Source: UBA1732 sp045114455 | Lineage (GTDB): Bacteria > Verrucomicrobiota > Lentisphaeria > Victivallales > UBA1829 | Assembly (NCBI GenBank): GCA_045114455.1 | Contig: JBGUKN010000053.1 | Span: 1-63,640 of the forward strand | Direction of reading: 5' to 3' | Length of the DNA: 63,640 nt | Shown: in pieces, positions 52,507 to 60,678 of the stretch | How positions within the stretch are numbered: the first letter of the stretch is position 1 | Layout of the letters: the number at the start of each line of letters is the position of its first letter | Notes under the pieces: generated by a model | What the model was told of the DNA's origin: nothing | The model's input: only the letters and a program-made list of their open reading frames with translations | The model's database searches: none | Program-made: the position numbers and the translations under genes

Positions 52507-52577
52507 ACGGAAAAATGATAAAAGAAAAATGGAAACGGCTCCCCCGCGGCATCGCCATTGCGCCCCCCCGGACAGGG

Positions 52578-53222
52578 TCACTCGCTTTCCAAACCCCATT
52601 TCTTCCTGGTCCGGACGACCAGCAGCAGTTTGGATTCCAGCGAAAAACACAGATAGGTTCTGGCATAATCCGGGTCGTCCCGGGTGACGAAATACCGGCA
52701 GTCCGCGCCCGGTGGCATTTTCGCGAGCTCCCGATAGACCTTGTCGATCTCCGCCGTGGAATCGTACACCTGACCCATCATTTTGTCGTTTTCCAGTTCG
52801 GGCGACTCCAGCGGGACGAACGTGAAATCCGGCACTTTTTTTTGCTCGATGTTGGAAACGACGTCCGCATCCGTCCGCACGAGCACATACGCTTTGGTGC
52901 TCCGGAACAGATTGTCGTCCATGGGGCCGAGCTTACGCACGACCAGTTCATACTGCTCCCCCGTCAGTTGCCCGACGAAATCGGGAACGGAACCGGGCTG
53001 TTCGGGAATCAATGCAAAGAAAACAAATAGGGACACTAGAGATAAACTGACCACGATGAACGGGATACTGAAAAGGAAGAAAAGCTTGTCGAAGCCGTTG
53101 TTCACCACATACCGCTTCGGCGCGGAGTTCGAAGGCGCGGCAGAAGAGGCCGACGCGCCGGGAGATGCAGGCGCGGCAGGCGCTTGATTCAGTTGTTTTT
53201 CCTGTTCATTCCGTTCCGTCAT
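52578..53222 (-). CDS. Single-pass membrane protein, unknown
   Basis: A 214-residue protein: a low-complexity Pro/Ala/Ser N-terminus (APAAPASPGASASSAAPS), one membrane helix (about 46-70, LFFLFSIPFIVVSLSLVSLFVFFAL) and an outer domain of ~140 residues (GEQYELVVRKLGPMDDNLFRSTKAYVLVRTDADVV...DCRYFVTRDDPDYARTYLCF). No family recognised. It is the last of four consecutive minus-strand genes that begin with the 1445-residue lipoprotein; the gap upstream is 36 bases. Real coding is supported by the continuous frame, the Lys/Arg-terminated helix and the operon position. Confidence 0.65.
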   Translation of the reverse strand: MTERNEQEKQLNQAPAAPASPGASASSAAPSNSAPKRYVVNNGFDKLFFLFSIPFIVVSLSLVSLFVFFALIPEQPGSVPDFVGQLTGEQYELVVRKLGPMDDNLFRSTKAYVLVRTDADVVSNIEQKKVPDFTFVPLESPELENDKMMGQVYDSTAEIDKVYRELAKMPPGADCRYFVTRDDPDYARTYLCFSLESKLLLVVRTRKKWGLESE

Positions 53223-53258
53223 GGCAAGCTCGATTCCCCATTGTTTTCTTGATCAGGT

Positions 53259-53441
53259 TCAGTCGCGGAACGCGTCCCGGATCCAGTCGACGACCATTTC
53301 GATGTACTTGTCGAAGAGATTGCCGCAGCCGAGATGACGTGCGATCCGGTCCATAAAAAGATAGACGACAAGCAGGATGATGACGGTACACAGGATCCAC
53401 CTCCCGACCAGCTCGTAGAGATTCGCGATGAAATCAAGCAT
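53259..53441 (-). CDS. Small membrane protein, unknown
   Basis: A 60-residue protein with a central hydrophobic helix (WILCTVIILLVVYLFMD, about 15-31) and an amphipathic C-terminus (LFDKYIEMVVDWIRDAFRD). No clear ribosome site; the gap to the preceding stop codon is 27 bases. Third gene of the four-gene unit. Function unknown. Confidence 0.55.
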   Translation of the reverse strand: MLDFIANLYELVGRWILCTVIILLVVYLFMDRIARHLGCGNLFDKYIEMVVDWIRDAFRD

Positions 53442-53468
53442 AACAGCACCGGTTCATCATCGCAAGCC

Positions 53469-54176
53469 TCAGAATCGGTCCCAGTACCGGAGAACGCCGT
53501 CCAGGGTTCTGCATCGTGTGGCTTCATTCTTTCCTTCCGCCTCCACGAGCAGGAAATACTTCAGCCGCAGGAACTCGGGCGTCTTCCCGCAAACAAAAAG
53601 ATATCCCTCCGGGATGACGATGTAAACGCCGCTGTCGACGATCAGGACGGGCGAAGTTGCAGTCCGCTGGAAATAGACCTTCCGCACGTCGTCCAGCGTA
53701 AACGTCAGTTCCGGGTAAAACGCTGGCAGCCCGTGTTTCCCGCGGGTCAGCACGAAGTTGCATACGCGGAACGTTTTCGTCGCGGGGGCGATGGTGATGG
53801 ATCGCGCCCGTTTCCTGTAGTAGTCCACGAACCAGGAATAGATGATCCACACGACGCCCAGAGCGCAAATCACGCAGAACAGCAGAGCCATCAGTACATC
53901 GGTCGGGTCGAGCGGTCCCGAGAAAAAGAGCAGTTTGAACGGGATTGGGACGAGGACCGCCACGACTATCGGAAATACGATATACCCGAAGAAAATATCA
54001 TCAAAACACAGGGGAAATTTCAGGTTGATCGGCCTGTCGCCACCGTACAGCGAGGAATCCCCGACGGCGGCTGATTCCGATTCCGTCCGCGGCGCGCGGT
54101 CGTCGGCCGCGACGGGCTGTCCCGCCAGCGCGCCGTCGCCGCGAATCCGCACGATGTCCGATTTGCCGTCCTTCAT
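53469..54176 (-). CDS. Two-pass membrane protein with PH-like cytoplasmic region, unknown
   Basis: A 235-residue protein. A polar N-terminus precedes two membrane helices (about 58-82, FFGYIVFPIVVAVLVPIPFKLLFF, and 90-113, VLMALLFCVICALGVVWIIYSWF). The remainder (RKRARSITIAPATKTFRVCNFVLTRG, then PVLIVDSGVYIVIPEGYLFVCG and FLRLKYFLLVEAEG) has the beta-rich pattern of a PH-like domain following two helices, as in YcxB/bPH-type proteins; that comparison is inference. GGAAGAG precedes ATG 54176. Second gene of the unit, 28 bases after the 1445-residue lipoprotein. Confidence 0.65.
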   Translation of the reverse strand: MKDGKSDIVRIRGDGALAGQPVAADDRAPRTESESAAVGDSSLYGGDRPINLKFPLCFDDIFFGYIVFPIVVAVLVPIPFKLLFFSGPLDPTDVLMALLFCVICALGVVWIIYSWFVDYYRKRARSITIAPATKTFRVCNFVLTRGKHGLPAFYPELTFTLDDVRKVYFQRTATSPVLIVDSGVYIVIPEGYLFVCGKTPEFLRLKYFLLVEAEGKNEATRCRTLDGVLRYWDRF

Positions 54177-54204
54177 ATTGCGAACTCTTCCGCCGGGCCG
54201 GGGC

Positions 54205-57200
54205 CTACTTGACCTTCTCGAAGAACACGGAGACGCGGTATTTGTCGCGGGACATCTCCGTATCGTTGATTTCCAGCTCCATTTTGTCCTGGGAATACTT
54301 GATCCCGATGATGTCGCGGCCGTTCATTTCGGCGACGTTCGTCGTGGCATAATCCGGGGTGAAGTCCAATGCAAACGGCTTGTTCAGGTTATCCCATGCC
54401 TTGCCGTTCACCGTGAGGTTTTCGGGCGGATCGTACGTCGAATGCCTGTAGACGATCCGGTTCCCGCTGAACGTGAACGTCCCGGCCCCGTCGAAAACGC
54501 CCTCAAGGACGATCGCCTTTTTGCCCTCTTCAACCGGTTTCGCGCCTGCCGGGTCGAAAGGAACGTCGTTCACGGTTTTCTGCGGATTGGAAGTCCCCGT
54601 GGCGCTGTCCAGCCTGATCCATTCCAGATCCGCCTGGTCCAGTTCGGTTTTGACTGCATCGAAAAACACTGACACGCGGTAGTCGTCCCGGGAAGGTTCC
54701 GAATCGAAAATGTACAGCTCCATCCTGTTCCTGAAATAGTCCAGCCGGATGTCGTTGCGGCCGTTCATTTCGGCGACGTTCGTCGTGGAATAATCCGGGA
54801 TGAAATCCAGCTCGAACGGTTTCTTCAGGTCGTTCCACGGTATCCCGTTCACCGTGACTTTTTCGGGCCGGTCGAACGCCGTGTGCCGGTAGACGACCCT
54901 GTCCCCCCGGAAGATGAACTGCCCTTCTCCGTCGAAGACACCCTCGAGGACGATCGCCTTTTTTCCCTCTTCGACCGGTTTCGCTTTCGCCGGGTCGAAC
55001 GAGACGGAATTCACGGTTTTCACCGAGGTGGCGACCGGGATCAGGAGGCCGGCCGTGGGAGAAGCTTTCGCGGCTTCCTCCATCGCCGAGATCCGGGCGG
55101 GATCCGGGTCGAACATAAGAACGACCGTATTGATCGAGTTCAGATACTCTTCCTGTGCTGGCACGATGAGCAGTTCCGCGCAGTCCTTTCCGTCGCAGAC
55201 GGCCTGTGTCTCCCATTTCGCCACGCCGCTTGTCATCATGGCAAAACCGTGCGAATAATCGGGTACGAACGGAATGCGGAACGGTTTCGAGGGATCGCTC
55301 CACAGCTGTCCGTTGACCGTCACGGCGGCCGGGAACGGCCCGTAGAAGGATTCCATGGTCAGGGAGTCGCCCTTGAGGTTGAAGTAGAATTTGTGGCGGG
55401 AGTTGTATTCGATCACGAGGAGCTTTTTGTTGTCGGGCTTCCTCGCCTCGACGATCAGGGGATCGATCGCCAGCGGATTCGATATCACGGTGATCTCGTT
55501 TTCGGGATCGTCGCCTTCGCCCGTGATGTATTTCCAGCGTTTCTTCGCCTCGGCGTTGATCACTTTGCGGCATGCCACGGATTTGTCTTTTTCCAAAGCG
55601 GTGGACGGATGGTATCCGGCATAATATCTGGCACGGAGGAAGAAATGCGGCTCCGCGTCGACGTCGTATCCGTGGTCGAAGAAGAATTTCAGGCGGTCGC
55701 CGGACATCTTGTAGCAGGCGCATGCCCACGCGGGACCGGAATGGTTGGACTCCAGTTTCCAGTTCTCGGCGGCTTCGTCGGGCTCGCCCCACATGGCGGC
55801 AAGGTTGATCAGGGAATTCCGGATGGAGGAATCGGCCTTCGCCTCCTCGGAATCCGCCAGCGCAAGCAGCTGACGGCGCGCGACCGCGGGCGGGATTTCC
55901 TCCTTCAGGAAATTGAGCTCGATCCGCTGGAGGATCGGGGCGACCGCGCTTCGCCTCAGATCGAATGCCGCTTTCGGGTCCTCGAAGACCGGAGAGAGGG
56001 GATAATTGGTCTGAAACTTCTGCACGCTGTTGTCATACAGGAATTTCTCGAGTTCCTTCCCCTTGAACGTGATCTTGTCGAAGGCTTCGAGCGCCTCCCG
56101 GTAACGGACGCTGTTCAGGTAGAACAACGCCTGTTCGTAGCGGACCACGTTCTGGAAATAGACGTCGTCCGGACATTTCTTCAGCGCCCGTGCGAACAGG
56201 CGTTCCCCGCAATCCTGCACGACGGGATCCATGTAGAACGAGCGGAACGTGAGCGGCACGCCTTCCTCGTAGAACATGAAACTGCTGATATGATTGAACG
56301 AAGCGTGCGCGACGTCCGTTTTGGTCTCGTCCTGTTTCATGCCTTCCAGGAGCAGCTGCTTCATCTCGCGGATGGAGCCGCCCCAGCGGGGCATGAGGCA
56401 CCGGAGAAGGTAGGACAGATGGCCGGTGCTGTCCGGGATGAGCGCGATGCCTTTTTTGAAGTTGTCCATTTCCTGCTTGTGCGACCCGTGCCCCATGGCG
56501 GTCGTGATCTTCTTGAGGTACGCCAGATAATTCTGCGGATTGAGCTTGATGGAGCGGTCCAGATAGCGGTCGGCATCCTTCAGGTAATCATTGAACCCTT
56601 TCCATCCTTCTTCTGTGACCGACAGCGCCGTGCCGCCGCCCCGCGATTCCCAGGCCAGATTAATGGCCAGGTCGCCCCGCAGATACTCCGTCAGCCATTC
56701 CGGCGCGCCGTTTTTGGCGAGCGCGTCGATCTTCGCCCTCAGGTCGTAGTTCCGAACCGACAAGGGATAATCATTCGACCAGAAATCGCAGAAGAGGAAG
56801 GCGCTGTCCTCCGTGATCTTCGCCCTGTCGACCCAGATGGCAAAAGCCTGTTCCAGATACTGCTTTCTTCTCTTCTGATAACGCCCCCAGACAAACCGGC
56901 CGAGCACGGCATGGCCCACGATCACCCGGCTGAGCGTGCCGAACGGTTCCGCATCCACGAGTTGCTGGGCGTTGGGGAGTTCGGCGGCGGGATCGTTGAC
57001 GAAATAGAAGTCGCGGACTTGTGCGGCGACCCGGTCGAGGCGGGACACGTCGTTGAACTTGAATTTCTTCACCTCATCCGAATACAGGCGGCTCTGATCA
57101 TAGAGCATGCAGACCGCGTCGTACGAGACGTCCGGGTCCTCCTGCTTCAGAAGCCCCCAGAGGGCTTTCCGTTCTTTCTCATCCTCGCCCTTCCTGGTGA

Positions 57201-58542
57201 ACGGCGCTTTGTCGATGTTATCGTAGATGCCGGCAAACTCGTTTTCGTCCTCGTCCTCGAACTTCACGCCCATCAGTTTCAGCGACTTTGCCATGGATTT
57301 CCTTTCCGCGTCGGTCGCGGACGGCAGCAGAGTGCCGACTTCTTTCCGGATCAGCCATTTGCCGTCCTTGCGGACCAGGTCGAAATGGATTTGCTGGCGG
57401 CCAAGCGTCTGATCGCAGACCGTGACGTCCAGGGATGCGCTGTCTCCCTCAACCTTGCGGCTGTCCGGGACTACGGACATGGTCTGCATCGACAGCGCGG
57501 CATCCGACTTGGACGTTCTCTGATACTTTTCCATGAAGTATTTTTCCGTGTCTTTTCCCGCAAAGGATTTCAGGTACGCTGACAATGCTTTCCGGTCGAC
57601 GCCCTTTTCGGCTTCCTCGATCATAGGGGCAAAATAATCATATAACGAACCGCTCTTGAGCCCGCGTCCGACTGCGATAAAGTCGGCTTTCGTATGCGGT
57701 ATGCTGTCGTTGGTGTAAGTTTCGATGCCCGTATAATCGTCGGACAGGAAAGACTGCGCTTTCTCGAGATCCAGATTCGACTTGGCGCGCCAGAAATCCA
57801 CCAGAGTCTGTTCCGGGGAGTCGGCATCGTACTTTTTCTTCGCCATCGCTTTCGCATACGTTATTTCGAGTTCGGAGAGTTCGCGTCCCATCGTCGCAAC
57901 GGACTGAAGAGAGGACAAACGCCATTCCTTTCCGTTTTTGCGGAAAACCGCTTCGTAGGGGGCATGACAGATGGAAAGCTGAAGTCTTACGATCTCCTCC
58001 GTGGCTTCCAGAAGCTTCCGGTCTTCGGAGAGGTTAAGCACGTCGGATTTCAACATGAAAGAATGGACTTCATACAGGGAACGGCAGAGTTCCGCGAGCT
58101 GTCCGGGGAGTTTTTTCCTCGTCGCTGCCGGGATCGAAGAGAGGTTTTCCCTGATCTCGGCAAATTCCTCCCCGCCGTCCGGGAAACCGGACATGATGTC
58201 CAGCGCCTTTTTCAAGTTCTTGTCGCTGCTCTTCAGCAGTTTTTCCGCTTTTTGATACCCTTCGAAATCCCAGATGTTCAGCAGCAGAGGATCAGCCGTC
58301 GCCAGATCGATCGACTTGATCGCCTTCGGCCAGTCATCTGCCTTGACCGCCTTGCAGAAGTCGTCCAGGCACGATTCCGCCTCGCGTTCCGGCGTCCGGT
58401 CGGCAGCCGTACTCTCCGAGCAGCCGCAGAATGGCAGGACCGCGGAAAGACAGATCAGCAGCATGCCGATGAGGTTTGAGGCGGTTTTATGATTGGAAGA
58501 GGCGTTTCCCGTAACGGACCTGATCTTTCCGGACAGCATCAT
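54205..58542 (-). CDS. Giant lipoprotein (1445 residues) with helical repeats and three C-terminal VNGKxW modules
   Basis: Signal NLIGMLLICLSAVLPFCGC|SES gives a probable lipoprotein. Residues about 50-400 contain an NTF2/DUF4878-like segment (PEQTLVDFWRAKSNLDLEKAQSFLSDDY...HFDLVRKDGKWLIRKEVG). About 480-1010 are mostly helical with TPR-like pieces (DRYLDRSIKLNPQNYLAYLKK, FARALKKCPDDVYFQNVVRYEQAL). From about 1038 three modules follow, each with a hydrophobic strand, (V/L)TVNGxxW, (L/I)xFxPDY and a closing strand; modules 2 and 3 are near-identical and repeat every 441 bp. AAGGAGCC precedes ATGATG at 58542. First gene of a four-gene unit. Function unknown; a large surface assembly is plausible. 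Confidence 0.75.
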   Translation of the reverse strand: MMLSGKIRSVTGNASSNHKTASNLIGMLLICLSAVLPFCGCSESTAADRTPEREAESCLDDFCKAVKADDWPKAIKSIDLATADPLLLNIWDFEGYQKAEKLLKSSDKNLKKALDIMSGFPDGGEEFAEIRENLSSIPAATRKKLPGQLAELCRSLYEVHSFMLKSDVLNLSEDRKLLEATEEIVRLQLSICHAPYEAVFRKNGKEWRLSSLQSVATMGRELSELEITYAKAMAKKKYDADSPEQTLVDFWRAKSNLDLEKAQSFLSDDYTGIETYTNDSIPHTKADFIAVGRGLKSGSLYDYFAPMIEEAEKGVDRKALSAYLKSFAGKDTEKYFMEKYQRTSKSDAALSMQTMSVVPDSRKVEGDSASLDVTVCDQTLGRQQIHFDLVRKDGKWLIRKEVGTLLPSATDAERKSMAKSLKLMGVKFEDEDENEFAGIYDNIDKAPFTRKGEDEKERKALWGLLKQEDPDVSYDAVCMLYDQSRLYSDEVKKFKFNDVSRLDRVAAQVRDFYFVNDPAAELPNAQQLVDAEPFGTLSRVIVGHAVLGRFVWGRYQKRRKQYLEQAFAIWVDRAKITEDSAFLFCDFWSNDYPLSVRNYDLRAKIDALAKNGAPEWLTEYLRGDLAINLAWESRGGGTALSVTEEGWKGFNDYLKDADRYLDRSIKLNPQNYLAYLKKITTAMGHGSHKQEMDNFKKGIALIPDSTGHLSYLLRCLMPRWGGSIREMKQLLLEGMKQDETKTDVAHASFNHISSFMFYEEGVPLTFRSFYMDPVVQDCGERLFARALKKCPDDVYFQNVVRYEQALFYLNSVRYREALEAFDKITFKGKELEKFLYDNSVQKFQTNYPLSPVFEDPKAAFDLRRSAVAPILQRIELNFLKEEIPPAVARRQLLALADSEEAKADSSIRNSLINLAAMWGEPDEAAENWKLESNHSGPAWACACYKMSGDRLKFFFDHGYDVDAEPHFFLRARYYAGYHPSTALEKDKSVACRKVINAEAKKRWKYITGEGDDPENEITVISNPLAIDPLIVEARKPDNKKLLVIEYNSRHKFYFNLKGDSLTMESFYGPFPAAVTVNGQLWSDPSKPFRIPFVPDYSHGFAMMTSGVAKWETQAVCDGKDCAELLIVPAQEEYLNSINTVVLMFDPDPARISAMEEAAKASPTAGLLIPVATSVKTVNSVSFDPAKAKPVEEGKKAIVLEGVFDGEGQFIFRGDRVVYRHTAFDRPEKVTVNGIPWNDLKKPFELDFIPDYSTTNVAEMNGRNDIRLDYFRNRMELYIFDSEPSRDDYRVSVFFDAVKTELDQADLEWIRLDSATGTSNPQKTVNDVPFDPAGAKPVEEGKKAIVLEGVFDGAGTFTFSGNRIVYRHSTYDPPENLTVNGKAWDNLNKPFALDFTPDYATTNVAEMNGRDIIGIKYSQDKMELEINDTEMSRDKYRVSVFFEKVK

Positions 58543-58643
58543 GGTTGGCTCCTTGTGAAAAAAGCGTGAAAAAGTGAACTTGTCGGGGGCTCGCGGGCGG
58601 AACGGAGACCGCGATCATGCTTCCCGAACTTTTTTACGTTTTT

Positions 58644-58672
58644 ATTATACCACGTTTCAGACAAAAAAACAA
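58644..58672 (-). promoter_or_regulatory. Promoter of giant lipoprotein operon (GTGGTATAATA class)
   Basis: Minus strand TTGTTT (58667-58672), 17-base spacer ending GTGG, TATAAT (58644-58649). The leader is about 95 bases. Confidence 0.85.
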
Positions 58673-58740
58673 GAGAAAAATGGATAAAAAAACGAGGAAA
58701 TCATTGATCGTCTTTCCCGGGGTGTTCCTGTCTACTTTTG

Positions 58741-58816
58741 TGTTAAACAGCATTCCAGCTCTTTCATGGTATTGCGGATGGAAGGTTTTGGGGTTCATTG
58801 TTGATGCGGACCGGGA
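58741..58816 (-). repeat. Orphan copy of the Sel1-cluster leader sequence
   Basis: Directly after the Sel1 gene stop, the minus strand repeats the leader found before the genes at 59635, 60467 and 62073 (GAACCCCAAAACC, TTCCATCCGCAATACCATG, AAAGAGCTGG). It leads only into a 37-codon frame from ATG 58753 with one hydrophobic stretch, ending within the lipoprotein promoter. Probably a relic of a deleted gene copy. Confidence 0.6.
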
Positions 58817-59635
58817 TTATTCCACACCGAGGCGTTTTAGGGCGGCCTTAGACTTTTCATAGCCCTGAGCGGCGGCTTTGCGATACCATTTTCGTGCCTC
58901 CGTTAAGTCTTTCTCAACGCCTTCGCCTCTGGAATAGAGAACGCCGAGGTTGTGCTGTGCTTCGATATAACGGTCCCGTTCATTCACATGAACATCCGCC
59001 TCCGCGCGTTCGGCGATTTTTCGGAACCATTTTGCACCTTCCGCCGGGTCGATCACGTCATTGTCGATCCCTTTGCCGTCGGGGTTCTTAACGCCGGGAA
59101 GCCCCAGGAAGGTCAGACCGTCCGGCTCGTACCCTTCCACGCCGCCGTTGAGGTAATAACAGCCGAGCTGGAACTGTGCGCGGATCAGACCGTTTTCTCC
59201 GGCTTTGCGAAGCCATTTCACGGCTTCGGCCATGTCTTTTTCGACGCCGTTGCCGTCGGCATAGCATTCGGCAAGAAGATTCTGCGAATAAGGATCATCC
59301 TGTTCGGCGGCTTTGCGGATCCATTCGACGCACCTGGCCACATCCCGTTCGACGCCCACGCCGTTGAGGTAACAGATCCCGATGCTGTACTGAGCCGGAG
59401 CATACCCCTGTTCCGCGGCTTTCAGAAGCCATTCCGCGCCTTCAGCCTTGAACTTCTCACGGTACAGAAGAGAGAGACCGAGCTGGTATTGCGCCTCCAA
59501 ATCGCCCTGTTCCGCGGCAGCCCTGAGCGTGATCGCGTTTTCTGTGCTCGTTCTGCACCATGTGAACACCGCGACCGCCAGAACGACCGCGACAACAGCA
59601 AAGACAATGTTTCTGCTCGTTTTCTTACTCGACAT
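58817..59635 (-). CDS. Sel1-repeat membrane-anchored protein
   Basis: A 272-residue protein: short basic start (MSSKKTSRN), one N-terminal helix (IVFAVVAVVLAVAVFTW), then six or so Sel1-like repeats (about 36 residues each: AEQGDLEAQYQLGLSLLYREKFKAEGAEWLLKAAEQGYAPAQYSIG and so on), ending KKAALKRLGVE-like. Sel1 repeats are TPR-related helical scaffolds for protein binding, often exported. Start chosen at ATG 59635, after a leader that matches those of the neighbouring genes. It lies 50 bases after the polytopic membrane gene and was probably co-transcribed with it. Its last 13 codons and stop region resemble those of the 464-residue Sel1 protein, indicating duplication. Confidence 0.85.
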   Translation of the reverse strand: MSSKKTSRNIVFAVVAVVLAVAVFTWCRTSTENAITLRAAAEQGDLEAQYQLGLSLLYREKFKAEGAEWLLKAAEQGYAPAQYSIGICYLNGVGVERDVARCVEWIRKAAEQDDPYSQNLLAECYADGNGVEKDMAEAVKWLRKAGENGLIRAQFQLGCYYLNGGVEGYEPDGLTFLGLPGVKNPDGKGIDNDVIDPAEGAKWFRKIAERAEADVHVNERDRYIEAQHNLGVLYSRGEGVEKDLTEARKWYRKAAAQGYEKSKAALKRLGVE

Positions 59636-59684
59636 ACTTACAGCCCTTTCATGGTGGTGCTGATGCAGGGTTTGAGGTTCTTTT

Positions 59685-60467
59685 TCAGTACAGCAGACCG
59701 TCATTTTCCGCGTCCTTATAGGCCGCGTGGATGAAATATCCGAGTCCGCCGCCGAAAACCACGGTGCAGACGAAGATCAGGCGGAAGGTGAAGACGGTAT
59801 ATTCTTGAACATGAGGATCGCCGTCGGTAAACCAGATTATGCCGGACGCACCGAACACGGCGTTGGCCAGCAGAACCGCCTGTCCCAGGATGATCAGGAT
59901 CAGCATGACGATCATGCCGGCTCTCCGGCTGAACAGCCGTGCGACCGGAAAAACCGCCAGAGCACACTCCCCCAGCAGAATCGTAGCGAAAGACAGCATG
60001 ATCGGCCAGCCGAGCTCGCGAAAGGGCTTGCGACCCATTGGAGAAGAAAAATAGAAAACGGCAAATCCAAGGACGATCACGATCCCGGGAAACAGCCCCA
60101 GCAGATAACGTGCCCACAGATACCGCAGGCTTTGCAGTGCGCCGGAAACAATCTCCTTTTCGCTGCAGACACGCCTGCACGCCGGGATCACGTCGTCGAT
60201 GAATGCCCTGCGGACGATGCCGCCCGGGAAGAACGGGAGTGCGATCAGGACCAGAAGCGGCGGCACGACAAAAACCGCTCCGACGCAAAAGACGATCAGC
60301 ATAATGACCGAAATCCAGATCTGTTTCGTAAGCGGGTAGTCGAAACGCCGGAACACGTTGAACACATGATCCGCGCCGAGCCCGACGACCAGCTCGCTGG
60401 GACGATCCGCGGCGCCCCCGTCCAGCGATCCCGTCCGAGGTTCTTTCTTATTCATTCTTATGATCAT
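59685..60467 (-). CDS. Polytopic membrane protein, unknown
   Basis: A 260-residue protein with five or six membrane helices (about 55-80, 125-150, 165-185, 190-212 and 225-250), a charged N-terminus (KKEPRTGSLDGGAADRPSE) and short loops; no catalytic motif is evident. Start chosen at ATG 60467, with AAAGGA 10 bases upstream; an upstream in-frame ATG (60551) lies inside the promoter. Followed 50 bases later by the Sel1-repeat protein. Could anchor or partner the Sel1 proteins; inference only. Confidence 0.7.
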   Translation of the reverse strand: MIIRMNKKEPRTGSLDGGAADRPSELVVGLGADHVFNVFRRFDYPLTKQIWISVIMLIVFCVGAVFVVPPLLVLIALPFFPGGIVRRAFIDDVIPACRRVCSEKEIVSGALQSLRYLWARYLLGLFPGIVIVLGFAVFYFSSPMGRKPFRELGWPIMLSFATILLGECALAVFPVARLFSRRAGMIVMLILIILGQAVLLANAVFGASGIIWFTDGDPHVQEYTVFTFRLIFVCTVVFGGGLGYFIHAAYKDAENDGLLY

Positions 60468-60522
60468 GATTTCGGGGTCCTTTATGGTGTTGCAGATGGA
60501 TGGTTTAAAAAAACATAGTTTT

Positions 60523-60551
60523 ATTATACCACGCCCCAGGCGAAAAAACAA
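60523..60551 (-). promoter_or_regulatory. Promoter of membrane protein/Sel1 unit (GTGGTATAATA class)
   Basis: Minus strand TTGTTT (60546-60551), 17-base spacer ending GCGTGG, TATAAT (60523-60528). It differs from the promoter at 62128 by only a few bases. Confidence 0.88.
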
Positions 60552-60678
60552 GCGGGAAATGCCGGAAATGCTAGGGAAAAAGCGTCCAATCGTCCTTCCT
60601 GCTCAACCGCTGACCTCCTGCCCGGAGCCTGCCGGACAGGGGGTGACGTTTTTGAGGTTCATTGTTTGTAGACCGGGA

